Source: Fusicatenibacter saccharivorans
GTDB taxonomy: Bacteria; Bacillota; Clostridia; Lachnospirales; Lachnospiraceae
Reading direction: 5' to 3'
Assembly: GCF_027667425.1 (NCBI RefSeq)
Contig: NZ_JAQEGR010000003.1
Location: forward strand, 178,655-242,654
DNA length: 64,000 nt
In this document: positions 34,913-44,699 of the stretch, piece after piece
Layout: each line of letters opens with the position of its first letter
How positions within the stretch are numbered: the stretch's first letter is position 1
Notes under the pieces: model-generated
What the model saw: the letters and a program-made list of their open reading frames with translations, nothing else
Database searches by the model: none
What the model was told of the DNA's origin: nothing
Made by a program: the position numbers and the translations under genes

Positions 34913-36577
34913 TTATCTTGCCTGGAAACGGTCATAAACGGTTTGCACAATTTCTACTGCACGATCAACATTCATCTGCTTCAGCTGAGCGATAAAATCA
35001 TCATATTCATCCATAGAAATAACACCTGTGATAAACTGAGATGTTTTTTCGTTTACAATTGTCGTAACATCAGTCATGATTTTGCTGTATTCTTTGTTTT
35101 CGTCTGAAGAAATACCCATAGCACTGACATCAGGCAGACAGTTTTCGGTGCCAGCTTCTGCCCAGATATCATAGGAAACAAGATCTTTTTCCGGAACGGC
35201 GGCAAGCTCACGTTTCCAGTCCTGCAGGCAGACACGGGAAGGTGGCATAGTGAAATAAGCCATTGCCTGTGCAAAAGTATAATCTTCGTTGGCAGTTACT
35301 TTGGAGGTGAAAACTGGAGTTCCGTCTTCCTGATATTCAAAAGTATCGCCCTCGGTACCATAGTTGGCTAAAAGAGCACCTTCCTCGCTGAAGAGATAAT
35401 CCAGCCATTTTACACAGAGCTCGGCATTTGGAGAATCTGCGGAAACTGTGATGCACGGACCGAGCAGATAATACATATTTAATTTTACAGTATCTTCAGC
35501 ATTTACTTTCGGGGCAGGAACAGGAACGTACTCGGCATTTGGATCTGAGTTTGCACCTTCGTATGCTGCGATTAATGTGTAAATAGAGCAAAATGCACCG
35601 GTTTTTCCTGTGGTAACCATTGCATTGTCCGGAAGGACTGCGTTTGTAGACATAAAGTCAGGATCAATTAATCCCTCACTGTACCAGCGATGCATCATTT
35701 CAACATAATCTTTCCAGCCGCTTTCAATCGGTCCGTATTTAACAACGCCGTTTTCCTGATAGAAAGTATTGGAAACTCCATAACCGGCATTTAAGGCATT
35801 GGCAAATACATCATATCCAGTATAAGAAAGCGTCAGCGGAGCAGTTGCACCTTCCTGGTCTTTAAAAGCAGTAAGCATGGTTTCCCAGTCATCGTAGGTG
35901 ACCGGAGTATCCATACCGAGGTCATCGAGCCAGTCTTTGCGGACATACATGCCGGCATATGGTCCCTGCTGTTCTGACATGATCTGATAGATACCGACCA
36001 TACGTCCGTCATTGGTATAAGCACTGCGCTTCAGATTTTCATCTTCTTCTCCGGCCTTTTCGAGAGCAGCCATATAATGAGGAGCATACTTCTGGATGAG
36101 ATCTGTCAGGTCCATATAATAGCCATCGTCTACAGCGGCATCAAGACCGTCAGGATAAACATAGGAAGGGCCACTGTTTTTGATCATATCCGGCAGTTCG
36201 CCGCCTGCGATCATAAGATTGTAAGCAGATGCTTCGTCTCCAATGGCGGGATGCTGAAATTCAATATGTACATTCGTTTTTTCTTCCAGCTTTTGAAAAA
36301 ATTCTGTATCACCGAGAGAATCTACAATACTTGCAGCATTGGCATCCATAGGAGTCCAGAGAGTTAATGTTGTTTTCTCATCCACTAATGGAAGAGAAAC
36401 TTCAGTATCTGCAGCAGAAGTGTCAGAACTTACAGAAGAAGCTGCAGAAGAAGTATTAGAAGAAGCAGAGGTGGAACTGCCGGAAGAAGTGCTGCCGTTA
36501 GCACCGCATCCTGCCAGAAGAACAACGCTCTGTAATAAGGCGCCCATGCGTATAGCCTGTCGTATTCTTTTTTTCAT
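34913..36577 (-). CDS. Carbohydrate ABC transporter substrate-binding lipoprotein (LplA-like)
   Basis: This 554-residue lipoprotein has lipobox LLAGC near residue 24, a Ser-rich tether and a family-1-type large solute-binding domain (TLWTPMDANA; QHPAIGDEASAYNLMIAGGELPDM; MYVRKDWLDDLGMDTP; CVKWLDYLFSEEG). Length and motifs match LplA/YtcQ proteins, which bind oligosaccharides and partner with LplB and YtcP permeases. Those are encoded downstream of the divergent regulator gene, so the four probably form one system. The start follows aaggaga. A perfect TATAAT lies about 55 bases upstream on this strand. Confidence 0.9.
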   Translation of the reverse strand: MKKRIRQAIRMGALLQSVVLLAGCGANGSTSSGSSTSASSNTSSAASSVSSDTSAADTEVSLPLVDEKTTLTLWTPMDANAASIVDSLGDTEFFQKLEEKTNVHIEFQHPAIGDEASAYNLMIAGGELPDMIKNSGPSYVYPDGLDAAVDDGYYMDLTDLIQKYAPHYMAALEKAGEEDENLKRSAYTNDGRMVGIYQIMSEQQGPYAGMYVRKDWLDDLGMDTPVTYDDWETMLTAFKDQEGATAPLTLSYTGYDVFANALNAGYGVSNTFYQENGVVKYGPIESGWKDYVEMMHRWYSEGLIDPDFMSTNAVLPDNAMVTTGKTGAFCSIYTLIAAYEGANSDPNAEYVPVPAPKVNAEDTVKLNMYYLLGPCITVSADSPNAELCVKWLDYLFSEEGALLANYGTEGDTFEYQEDGTPVFTSKVTANEDYTFAQAMAYFTMPPSRVCLQDWKRELAAVPEKDLVSYDIWAEAGTENCLPDVSAMGISSDENKEYSKIMTDVTTIVNEKTSQFITGVISMDEYDDFIAQLKQMNVDRAVEIVQTVYDRFQAR

Positions 36578-36818
36578 ACTTGAAATCTCCTTTTCTTTTG
36601 ATTTTCGTTCTAATGTTCGTGCACGTTACCTGTATTATAAGAGAAAGGTGGGAAAAAAGAAAAGAACCAGTTTTTGCGTCAGGTGCAGTTTGCCGTCAGA
36701 ATCAGAATTGCCAGAATGTGTTTTGATTGCCGTTTTGCGTGATCCTTGGGCAATTTTGAGACTTTTCCGGGGGTGCGTGCTATAATTTAAGGAAGAAAAT
36801 GCATGGGGGATGCAAAAG

Positions 36819-39095
36819 ATGAAAGAGAAAAAAATATTTTTATCCGTGATGAAAACGTATCTGGTGTTGGTGATGATCCTGTTGATTGTACTGATTGGCT
36901 GTTCTTTTTATTCCTATCAGAGTTTTAAGAGCAATACGAAAAATGCGCAGGTTGCATTATTAAATCAGGTACAGCATGAGATGGACATTCGGCTGGAAAA
37001 TATTTCAAAGATCAGCCAGCTTCTGGCGGATCATCCGATTGTTCAGGAAATAGCGGAACTGGAAGATGAGCAGCCGGAGTATCAGCTGAAGTATACAGAA
37101 TTGAATCAGGTTCTGCGCAATGAAAATACGATGCAGCAAAGTGAAGCAGAAACGGTATTGTATTTTAAAAACAGCAACGCTGTGTTTACTGGAAACTATC
37201 GGTACCAGGACGAAAATTTGGATGCATTTTTGAAAAAGAAAGGAATTTCTGAAGAAGAATTTCAGAATCTGGTTTCCCTGGAAAGAAATAAGGGAGCATA
37301 TCAGATTTTAAAATCGGGCACAAAAAGTGCGGTACTGATCCATTTAAACCCAATTTTGGATAAAAGCTATCATCGGGCTGGTGTAGTTATTACGTTTGTT
37401 TCTGTCAGAGAGTTTGAAAAAATATTAAACCTGAGTGACTATATTGAGCAGAGTATTTGCTGCATGGCAAACGGAGATCGCTCCCTGATGATTGGTACCG
37501 TTCCGGAGGGACAGGATGTGCTGCAGCAGAACAGTTATGAAGAGATTGTGTGCAATTCCGAACCTGTGATGCAGGAAATACAGGGAAAACGATATATTAC
37601 AATGGGAATATCTTCCCAAAGCGGAGTATGGAACTATTATTTTTCTATTCCAATGTCGATTTTTTATCAGCAGAACAGAACATATTTTATCATTATTGCG
37701 GGTGCTGTTCTGATGAGCCTGTTGGCAGGCGTTTTTCTGGCATGGCATTACAGTAAAGCATTTTCAGAACCAATCCAGGAGATTCTGGATACGTTTCGGA
37801 TGGATGGAGCAGACAGTTATCCTGAAATGATGAAATCCTTGGAAAAAACAATGCTTGTCTATGAGTATAGGCTGCATGACATACAGAAACAGTTAAGAGG
37901 AAGTATGCAGCAGCAAAAAGATGAGTTTCTGTTTTCCATGTGCAGAGGTAATATCAATGAGAAAAAAGTACAGGAAAAACTGAGTAAATATGAGATTTCA
38001 TTAAAAAATGCTCCGTTCGAATTTATGATGTTCCAATACAGGGAGATCGAAGAATCTACATTTTGTGTGAATGGTACGGTAGATTATGATCTGCTGTTGT
38101 TTGTAAGTCAAAATGTTATTGAGGAGTTGCTTTGTAAGAACGGAGGGGCTGCATTTCGTCATGACAGAATGATCTTGTGTATCTGTCAGCCGGTGGAAGA
38201 GGCTGATGTACTCAATCAGCTGCTGAACCAGATCGTTGATTTCCACAAGGATGTTATTCATGCAGAACTGTGTGTGTTCCGCGGAGGCCAGGGCAGTGAG
38301 CTAAGCGATATTCCAGAGCTGTTTTTAAATGCGGAGGAAATGGCAAACTATAAGACTTTCTGGGAAAAGGATATTCCGAATATTTTAGACTATCGTGACA
38401 GCAAATCCAGGAAAGCGCTGGAAGAAGATTCTATTTCGCTGGATATTCAGAAACGCTTTTTAAATCTGCTGTCCATCAAAGACTACACGAATGCGTATGA
38501 ACTGCTGACAGAACAGTTAAATATGGTGGAACAGGGAGAAATCAAAAACTTTCAGTTGGAGCGATACAAAATTTATGGTTTGGTAAGCAATCTGTTGGAA
38601 GGAATTCCACATGTGGATCAGCTCGAGAAAAACAGCACGGAAGAAGCAAGACAGATCGGTGAGATTCTGGAATCACTTTCTAATGTAAGATCACTGCAGG
38701 AGATCAGGGAAAAAATTGATCTTCTGTTTGAAAAAATTATTTCCTATCAGAAGGGAACGGAGAAAGAAGGCTTTCCATGGGTATGGGAAGTGCAGAGTTA
38801 CATTGAGAAAAACTATGCAGACCCGCAGATGGATGTGCAGTATCTGGCGGAAAAGTTCCATCTGTCAACATCACATCTGAGCAGAAACTATAAAAAAGTA
38901 ACGTCAATTGGTGTGAGAGACAACATTCATATCGTGCGGATTGCGAAGGCAAAAGAACTTTTGATGCAGGGAATGAGCGTGCAGGAAATTGCGGAAAAGG
39001 TAGGATATGTGGAATCCAGAGCATTGATTCGTACGTTTAAACGGTATGAAGGAGTGACTCCGGGCCAATATCGGGAAACTATGGTGCAGAAATAG
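36819..39095 (+). CDS. YesN-like membrane-bound AraC-family regulator
   Basis: This 758-residue protein has a membrane segment near residues 10-33, an extracellular sensor of about 250 residues, a second membrane segment near 288-310, a cytoplasmic middle part and a C-terminal AraC-type double HTH (about 650-752; YLAEKFHLSTSHLSRNYKKV, then VQEIAEKVGYVES and FKRYEGVTPGQYRE). Such one-component regulators sense sugars or binding proteins outside the cell and activate the adjacent ABC genes. The ATG at 36819, nine bases after GGGGG, is preferred to 36810. TATAAT at 36781-36786 is its likely -10. It is transcribed divergently from the binding protein gene. Confidence 0.88.
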   Translation: MKEKKIFLSVMKTYLVLVMILLIVLIGCSFYSYQSFKSNTKNAQVALLNQVQHEMDIRLENISKISQLLADHPIVQEIAELEDEQPEYQLKYTELNQVLRNENTMQQSEAETVLYFKNSNAVFTGNYRYQDENLDAFLKKKGISEEEFQNLVSLERNKGAYQILKSGTKSAVLIHLNPILDKSYHRAGVVITFVSVREFEKILNLSDYIEQSICCMANGDRSLMIGTVPEGQDVLQQNSYEEIVCNSEPVMQEIQGKRYITMGISSQSGVWNYYFSIPMSIFYQQNRTYFIIIAGAVLMSLLAGVFLAWHYSKAFSEPIQEILDTFRMDGADSYPEMMKSLEKTMLVYEYRLHDIQKQLRGSMQQQKDEFLFSMCRGNINEKKVQEKLSKYEISLKNAPFEFMMFQYREIEESTFCVNGTVDYDLLLFVSQNVIEELLCKNGGAAFRHDRMILCICQPVEEADVLNQLLNQIVDFHKDVIHAELCVFRGGQGSELSDIPELFLNAEEMANYKTFWEKDIPNILDYRDSKSRKALEEDSISLDIQKRFLNLLSIKDYTNAYELLTEQLNMVEQGEIKNFQLERYKIYGLVSNLLEGIPHVDQLEKNSTEEARQIGEILESLSNVRSLQEIREKIDLLFEKIISYQKGTEKEGFPWVWEVQSYIEKNYADPQMDVQYLAEKFHLSTSHLSRNYKKVTSIGVRDNIHIVRIAKAKELLMQGMSVQEIAEKVGYVESRALIRTFKRYEGVTPGQYRETMVQK

Positions 39096-39239
39096 CAGAA
39101 AATGAGTACCACCACAAGAAAAGGCCATAAAAAAGCAGCAGAAAAAGGAGGGAAGCCACAAAAAGTGGTTCTTTCGAACCGGCAGGGAAGACGATACAAT
39201 CAGATTAATGATAAGTCCGGCGGGAAGAAAGGAGCACAT

Positions 39240-40163
39240 ATGAAAACAAAAAAATTTACAAGGAAGGAAATCGTAAAAGACTGGAAGAAAAACAAACTGC
39301 TGTATCTTATGGCGGTTCCGTTGATTGCATTTTTTATCGTATTTGCATATCTTCCAATGGGAGGCATCCTGATGGCATTTGAAAATTACAAGCCAAAACT
39401 TGGAATTCTCAGAAGCCAATGGGTAGGTCTGGAAAATTTTAAAGACTTTTTTCAATCGGTATTTGCGTGGCGTGTCATTCGGAATACGGTTGTGCTGAGT
39501 ATGTTGCAGCTGATCATTGAGTTTCCGCTCACGATCATTTTTGCGCTGCTTCTGAATGAACTGAAGGATTCCATTTTCAAAAAAGGTGTACAGATGATTA
39601 CCTATATGCCGTATTTTATTTCCATGGTCGTTCTGGCAGGTATCATTGTAGACTTTACCAAAAGTACAGGTGTCCTGTCGCAGATCGTTACCTTTTTTAG
39701 TGGAAAACAGGTAAATCTGTTATCCGATCCGGCGTGCTGGCGTCCTTTGTACATTGTTTCGGATTTATGGCAGGGACTTGGCTTTGGAAGTATTATTTAT
39801 GTAGCAGCACTTTCCGGCGTGGATCAGGAACTGTATGAGGCAGCAAAAATTGACGGAGCAAACCGCTGGAAACAGACACTGCATGTAACACTGCCTGGAA
39901 TTTCCTCCACCATTATTATTATGTTGATTCTGCGAATCGGTTCCATCATGTCGGTTGGATATGAGAAGACCATTCTTTTATATAACCCTCAGGTTTATGA
40001 AACCGCAGATATTATTTCCAGTTTTGTTTACCGAAAAGGTCTGGAAGAGTTTAACTATGGATACAGTACGGCTGTCAGTCTGTTCAACTCTGTGATTAAC
40101 TTCATTATGCTTGTAAGTGCAAATGTTATCAGCCGGAAGTACTCGGAAACAAGTCTGTTTTAG
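39240..40163 (+). CDS. LplB-type carbohydrate ABC permease
   Basis: This 307-residue permease has six membrane segments and the EAA loop (YEAAKIDGANRWKQTLHVTLPGI) that docks the ATPase. The opening NKLLYLMAVPLIAFFIVFAYLPMGG is typical of LplB. The frame is open back to 39102, but the ATG at 39240 has AAAGGAG at good spacing and begins like the family. It pairs with the next gene. No ATPase gene is nearby, so a shared MsmK-type ATPase elsewhere is expected. Confidence 0.92.
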   Translation: MKTKKFTRKEIVKDWKKNKLLYLMAVPLIAFFIVFAYLPMGGILMAFENYKPKLGILRSQWVGLENFKDFFQSVFAWRVIRNTVVLSMLQLIIEFPLTIIFALLLNELKDSIFKKGVQMITYMPYFISMVVLAGIIVDFTKSTGVLSQIVTFFSGKQVNLLSDPACWRPLYIVSDLWQGLGFGSIIYVAALSGVDQELYEAAKIDGANRWKQTLHVTLPGISSTIIIMLILRIGSIMSVGYEKTILLYNPQVYETADIISSFVYRKGLEEFNYGYSTAVSLFNSVINFIMLVSANVISRKYSETSLF

Positions 40164-40174
40164 GAGGAAAAAAC

Positions 40175-41068
40175 ATGAAAAAAACAAAAACGTCTCTGGC
40201 GCGAAAAATATTTATTGTATTTGACTATCTGGTTCTAATTTTTCTTGCAGTTGTATGTTTGCTGCCGATTCTTCATGTGGCGTTTGCATCGGTTTCTGAT
40301 CCCAACTGGGTCATGAACCAGAGCGGATTGATTTTAAAATCACATGGTTTTACGCTGGAGGGATATAAGCTGGTATTTCAGACAAGACAGTTGATGGGAA
40401 GCTATGGAAATACTCTTTTTTATGTGTTTGCATCGACAGCACTTGGAATGCTGATTACTGTATTGGGAGCGTATCCGCTTTCGAAAAGCGATCTGCTCTG
40501 GTCGAATGCACTGATGCTGATTATTTCCTTTACCATGATGTTCAGCGGAGGAATTATCACGTTCTATATGGTAGTAAGAAGCCTTGGAATGTACAATACC
40601 CGCCTTGCGGTTATTCTTCCGACGTGTGTCAGCGCATTTAACCTTATTCTGGTCAGAACGGCAATGGCAACGCTTCCGAAAGAACTGGAAGAATCTGCGC
40701 GTCTGGATGGGGCAGGACCAATTGCTGTACTTTTTAAGATTGTTCTTCCATTGATAAAAGCAACGCTTGCAACAGTAACGCTGTACTATGTAGTTGCAAA
40801 CTGGAATTCCTGGTTCAATGCATCCATTTTCCTGACAGACCGGGACAAATATCCACTGCAGCTGATTCTGCGGGAAGTACTGATCCGAAACGATACAAGT
40901 TCGGCAACATCCGCATCTTCAGGAGAACTTGCAGGACTTGCGGATTCTTATAAGCAAATTATAAAATACTGCACCATTATGGTGGCATCTGTTCCAATTT
41001 TATGTTTTTATCCGTTTGTTATGAAGTATTTTAAAAAGGGTGTTATGGTAGGATCAATCAAAGGCTAA
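40175..41068 (+). CDS. YtcP-type carbohydrate ABC permease
   Basis: This 297-residue six-segment permease has the EAA loop LEESARLDGAGPIAVLFKIVLPL and the C-terminal ending YPFVMKYFKKGVMVGSIKG characteristic of YtcP. The start is 12 bases after the LplB gene with AGGAGG. Together they form the channel of an oligosaccharide importer whose ligand is unknown. Confidence 0.93.
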   Translation: MKKTKTSLARKIFIVFDYLVLIFLAVVCLLPILHVAFASVSDPNWVMNQSGLILKSHGFTLEGYKLVFQTRQLMGSYGNTLFYVFASTALGMLITVLGAYPLSKSDLLWSNALMLIISFTMMFSGGIITFYMVVRSLGMYNTRLAVILPTCVSAFNLILVRTAMATLPKELEESARLDGAGPIAVLFKIVLPLIKATLATVTLYYVVANWNSWFNASIFLTDRDKYPLQLILREVLIRNDTSSATSASSGELAGLADSYKQIIKYCTIMVASVPILCFYPFVMKYFKKGVMVGSIKG

Positions 41069-41079
41069 GGAGGAAGATC

Positions 41080-42588
41080 ATGGAATTTTACGAAAAAGTC
41101 AATCGAATTGCGAAAACAGAAAAAGGAGAAATTGAGGGGATTCCGGGAAATATTCCACAGTATACGGTATTTAAAGGGATTCCTTATGCAAAAGCCCCAG
41201 TTGGAGAGCTCCGCTGGAGAGAGCCGCAGGAAACAGAAAAGTGGGAAGGCGTTTATCATGCAGATCATTTCGGACCGATTGCGCCGCAGATGCGCCACCC
41301 GAAAGGCAGTTTGTATGGTGATGAATTTTTCCAGTCCGCAGAAGATATGAGTGAAGACTGTCTGTACCTGAACATCTGGACGCCGGAAGTGAAGGAGGAG
41401 AAAAAACTGCCGGTTCTGTTCTGGGTACATGGCGGCGGACTCACAGGTGGATATGGATTTGAACCGGAGTTTGACGGAGAAGCTTTTTGCAAAGAAGGCG
41501 TGATTCTGGTAACGTTTAATTATCGTCTGGGCGTTCTTGGATTCCTCTGCCACGAGGATCTGGCAAAAGAAAGTGAGCATGGTGTTTCTGGAAACTATGG
41601 TCATCTTGACCAGATTGCCGCACTCAAATGGGTAAGAAAAAACATTGGTGCGTTTGGCGGAGATCCGGATAATATTACAATTTTTGGACAGTCTGCGGGT
41701 GCATTCAGTGTGCAGACAATGCTTGTGTCACCGCTTACCAGAGGAGATATTGCCGGAAGTATTATTATGAGCTGTGCGGATATCAACTGGCCGGATCCAG
41801 GCATGGGGCAGAAACCGATGGAAACAGCAGAAAAACAGGGCGCTGAATTTATGAAAGATGCAGGATGCCATTCCATAGACGAACTGCGCGGCAAGAGTGC
41901 AGATGAGCTAATGGCAGTTATGATGAAGGGATTTATGAAATATCCGATGGGAACGGTGATCGATCATTATCTGCTGGATGAGGCAGTATCCGACAGTTAT
42001 TATCAGGGAAATTACCCGGATCTGCCGATGATGATTGGAAACACCGCCGGGGAATGGACTCTGGTATTCGGCGTACCGGAAGACCCGGAAGTCTGGAAAG
42101 AACAGCAGCGTCAGATGATGGGACCTGCAGCGGAAAAATACCTGGAACTGCTGCAGGTAGAGAAAAAAGAAGACATTATGCGCGCGATTCAGGAAAGCCA
42201 TTCCTGGATGGTAAAAAACAGAGTATTGTGTGAGCTGAATATCAGACATGATCATAAACCGTGCTATCTGTATCTGTTTGACCACGATCTTCCAGGGAAC
42301 GAGGCAGGATCCTTCCATTCCTCCGAGCTGTGGTATGTATTTGGAACTGTTGCACGCTGCTGGCGTCCAATGACGGGAACGGATTATGATATTTCCAGAG
42401 TTATGACAAAAAGCTGGGCGAATTTTGCAAAACAGAAAAATCCAAATGGAGAGGGTGTACCGGAATGGAAGCCATATCAGCCGGAGAATCCTCAGAACAT
42501 GGTATTTTCGGAAAAGACAGAATGCAAAGAAATCAAAGAACTGGAAGTACAGCGGTATTTAAAAGAAATTATGCTGGAACATGCATAA
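41080..42588 (+). CDS. Type-B carboxylesterase
   Basis: This 502-residue alpha/beta-hydrolase has an oxyanion loop HGGG near residue 115, nucleophile FGQSAGAFS (Ser near 205) and a catalytic histidine region SFHSSELWYVFGT near 410. It opens with GIPYAKAPVGELRWREPQ, a type-B signature. There is no signal peptide, so it should act in the cytoplasm. It follows the YtcP gene by 11 bases with AAGGAGG. This placement suggests that it removes acyl groups from the imported oligosaccharide, which is an inference. Confidence 0.92.
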   Translation: MEFYEKVNRIAKTEKGEIEGIPGNIPQYTVFKGIPYAKAPVGELRWREPQETEKWEGVYHADHFGPIAPQMRHPKGSLYGDEFFQSAEDMSEDCLYLNIWTPEVKEEKKLPVLFWVHGGGLTGGYGFEPEFDGEAFCKEGVILVTFNYRLGVLGFLCHEDLAKESEHGVSGNYGHLDQIAALKWVRKNIGAFGGDPDNITIFGQSAGAFSVQTMLVSPLTRGDIAGSIIMSCADINWPDPGMGQKPMETAEKQGAEFMKDAGCHSIDELRGKSADELMAVMMKGFMKYPMGTVIDHYLLDEAVSDSYYQGNYPDLPMMIGNTAGEWTLVFGVPEDPEVWKEQQRQMMGPAAEKYLELLQVEKKEDIMRAIQESHSWMVKNRVLCELNIRHDHKPCYLYLFDHDLPGNEAGSFHSSELWYVFGTVARCWRPMTGTDYDISRVMTKSWANFAKQKNPNGEGVPEWKPYQPENPQNMVFSEKTECKEIKELEVQRYLKEIMLEHA

Positions 42589-42598
42589 AAGGCTGAAA

Positions 42599-42635
42599 GA
42601 AAAGGAACCTGGGCAGAAAAAGCAGGTTCCTTTTC
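42599..42635 (+). terminator. Terminator of the carbohydrate ABC/esterase operon
   Basis: A 13-base perfect stem (GAAAAGGAACCTG with CAGGTTCCTTTTC) lies ten bases after the esterase stop. Confidence 0.88.
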
Positions 42636-42745
42636 TACATAAAAAGACAAATTCCAGGGAAAAATTCTCCGCTCCGCCTTTTGGCGGAATTTTCTGCATT
42701 TTTTGGTACAAAACGTATAAAGATTGTGAAATAAATAATTATCAA

Positions 42746-42774
42746 TTGAATCATCTTACAAAACATGGTAAAAT
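42746..42774 (+). promoter_or_regulatory. Sigma-A promoter of fhs
   Basis: TTGAAT (42746-42751) and TAAAAT (42769-42774) are separated by 17 bases, about 50 bases ahead of the start codon. Confidence 0.75.
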
Positions 42775-42826
42775 ATGGCTATCAATCGGCGGACAAAGCG
42801 GAAAAAAGAAAGGGGATTTGAAAACA

Positions 42827-44512
42827 ATGGGTTACAAATCAGACATTGAAATTGCACAGGAATGTACCATGCAGCCGATCACAGCGATCGCAGAAAAAGC
42901 AGGTATTGATGACAAATATCTGGAGCAGTACGGAAAGTACAAAGCAAAAATTGATTACAACCTGTTAAAAGACACCGATGCGGAGGATGGAAAACTGATC
43001 CTTGTTACAGCGATCAACCCGACACCGGCAGGAGAAGGAAAAACAACAACATCCGTAGGACTGGTAGACGGACTTTCCAAAATCGGCAAAAAAGCAATGG
43101 TTGCACTTCGTGAGCCATCCCTTGGACCGGTATTCGGCGTAAAGGGCGGAGCAGCAGGCGGCGGATACGCACAGGTTGTTCCGATGGAGGATATCAACCT
43201 TCACTTCACCGGTGACTTCCATGCAATCGGCGCAGCAAACAACCTGCTGGCAGCTATGATCGACAACCACATTTTCCAGGGCAACGCTCTGAATATCGAT
43301 CCGAGAAAGATCACCTGGAAACGATGCGTAGATATGAATGACCGTCAGCTTCGAAGCGTTGTAGACGGCCTTGGCGGAAAGACAAACGGAATGCCAAGAG
43401 AAGACGGCTACGATATCACCGTAGCATCTGAGATCATGGCAGTTCTGTGTCTGGCAAGCGACATCTCAGATCTGAAAGAAAGACTTTCCAGAATCATTAT
43501 CGGATATACCTACGGAAAAGTAGCTGAGCAGAAACCGGTAACCGCAGGCGATCTGCACGCAGAAGGCGCTATGGCAGCACTCTTAAAAGACGCTCTGAAA
43601 CCAAACCTGGTACAGACTCTGGAAGGAACACCGGCCATTGTTCACGGCGGACCATTCGCAAACATCGCACATGGCTGCAACTCTGTAACAGCAACCAAAA
43701 TGTGCCTGAAATTAGCAGATTACACTATCACAGAGGCAGGCTTCGGTGCTGACCTTGGTGCTGAGAAATTCCTCGACATCAAATGCCGTATGGCAGGCCT
43801 GAAACCGAACGCAGTTGTAGTCGTAGCAACCGTTCGTGCCCTGAAATACAACGGCGGCGTTCCGAAAGCAGAACTGAACGGCGAGAACCTGGAAGCTCTG
43901 GAGAAAGGTATGCCGAACCTTCTGAAACACGTAAGCAACATCACAAACGTATACAAACTGCCATGTGTCGTTGCCATCAATGCATTCCCGACCGATACCG
44001 AAGCAGAGCTGAAGCTGGTTGAGGAGAAATGCAAAGAGCTCGGTGTTAACGTTGTTCTGTCCGAGGTATGGGCAAAAGGCGGCGAGGGCGGCGTAGCCCT
44101 GGCAGAAGAAGTTGTCCGTCTCTGCGAGCAGCCGAACGATTTCACCTATGCATACGATCTGGAAGGCTCCATCGAAGAGAAACTGAACGCCATCGTTCAG
44201 AAGATCTACGGCGGAAGCAGAGTGGTTCTGACCGCAAATGCACAGAAACAGGCAAAACAGTTAGAGGCTCTCGGATTTGGCAACTGCCCGATCTGTATGG
44301 CAAAAACCCAGTACAGCCTGACCGACGATCAGACCAAACTCGGTGCACCGACCGGATTCGAAGTTACCGTACGTAACCTGAAAATCTCCGCAGGTGCAGG
44401 CTTCATCGTAGCCCTGACCGGTGACATCATGACCATGCCAGGTCTGCCGAAAGTTCCGGCAGCAGAGCGTATCGATGTAGACGCTACTGGAAAGATTACA
44501 GGACTGTTCTAA
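42827..44512 (+). CDS. fhs: Formate-tetrahydrofolate ligase
   Basis: This 561-residue cytoplasmic enzyme makes 10-formyl-THF from formate, THF and ATP. The phosphate loop NPTPAGEGKTTTSVGL lies near residue 65 and GVKGGAAGGGYAQVVPM near 105, with DITVASEIMAVLCLA later, all family signatures. The usual length is about 556 residues. The frame extends back to 42581, but the ATG at 42827 behind AGGGG follows a clear promoter and begins in the family style. It is a monocistronic gene, and no other Wood-Ljungdahl or folate gene is in the window, so acetogenesis cannot be claimed. Confidence 0.96.
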   Translation: MGYKSDIEIAQECTMQPITAIAEKAGIDDKYLEQYGKYKAKIDYNLLKDTDAEDGKLILVTAINPTPAGEGKTTTSVGLVDGLSKIGKKAMVALREPSLGPVFGVKGGAAGGGYAQVVPMEDINLHFTGDFHAIGAANNLLAAMIDNHIFQGNALNIDPRKITWKRCVDMNDRQLRSVVDGLGGKTNGMPREDGYDITVASEIMAVLCLASDISDLKERLSRIIIGYTYGKVAEQKPVTAGDLHAEGAMAALLKDALKPNLVQTLEGTPAIVHGGPFANIAHGCNSVTATKMCLKLADYTITEAGFGADLGAEKFLDIKCRMAGLKPNAVVVVATVRALKYNGGVPKAELNGENLEALEKGMPNLLKHVSNITNVYKLPCVVAINAFPTDTEAELKLVEEKCKELGVNVVLSEVWAKGGEGGVALAEEVVRLCEQPNDFTYAYDLEGSIEEKLNAIVQKIYGGSRVVLTANAQKQAKQLEALGFGNCPICMAKTQYSLTDDQTKLGAPTGFEVTVRNLKISAGAGFIVALTGDIMTMPGLPKVPAAERIDVDATGKITGLF

Positions 44513-44565
44513 TAACACAGGATATCGTCTTGAAAAGACAGAATAAAGCATGAAATAAAACACAG

Positions 44566-44603
44566 AAAAAAAGAGACATTCCTTCGTGAATGTCTCTTTT
44601 TTT
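44566..44603. terminator. Terminator of fhs
   Basis: A perfect stem of about 15 pairs (AAAAAAGAGACATTC with GAATGTCTCTTTTTT) has a short CTTCGT loop and a T run. Confidence 0.9.
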
Positions 44604-44699
44604 ACGTTTTTATTGCAAAATATTACAAAAGATAATATAATTTCTAATGGTAACATGGAGAGAAAAGCAGATATAATATAGTAAGGGAGTTACTTGCCA

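Noticed and set aside
36618..36625. CGTGCACG palindrome near the binding-protein promoter
   Set aside because: It is only eight bases with mismatching flanks, too short to call an operator.
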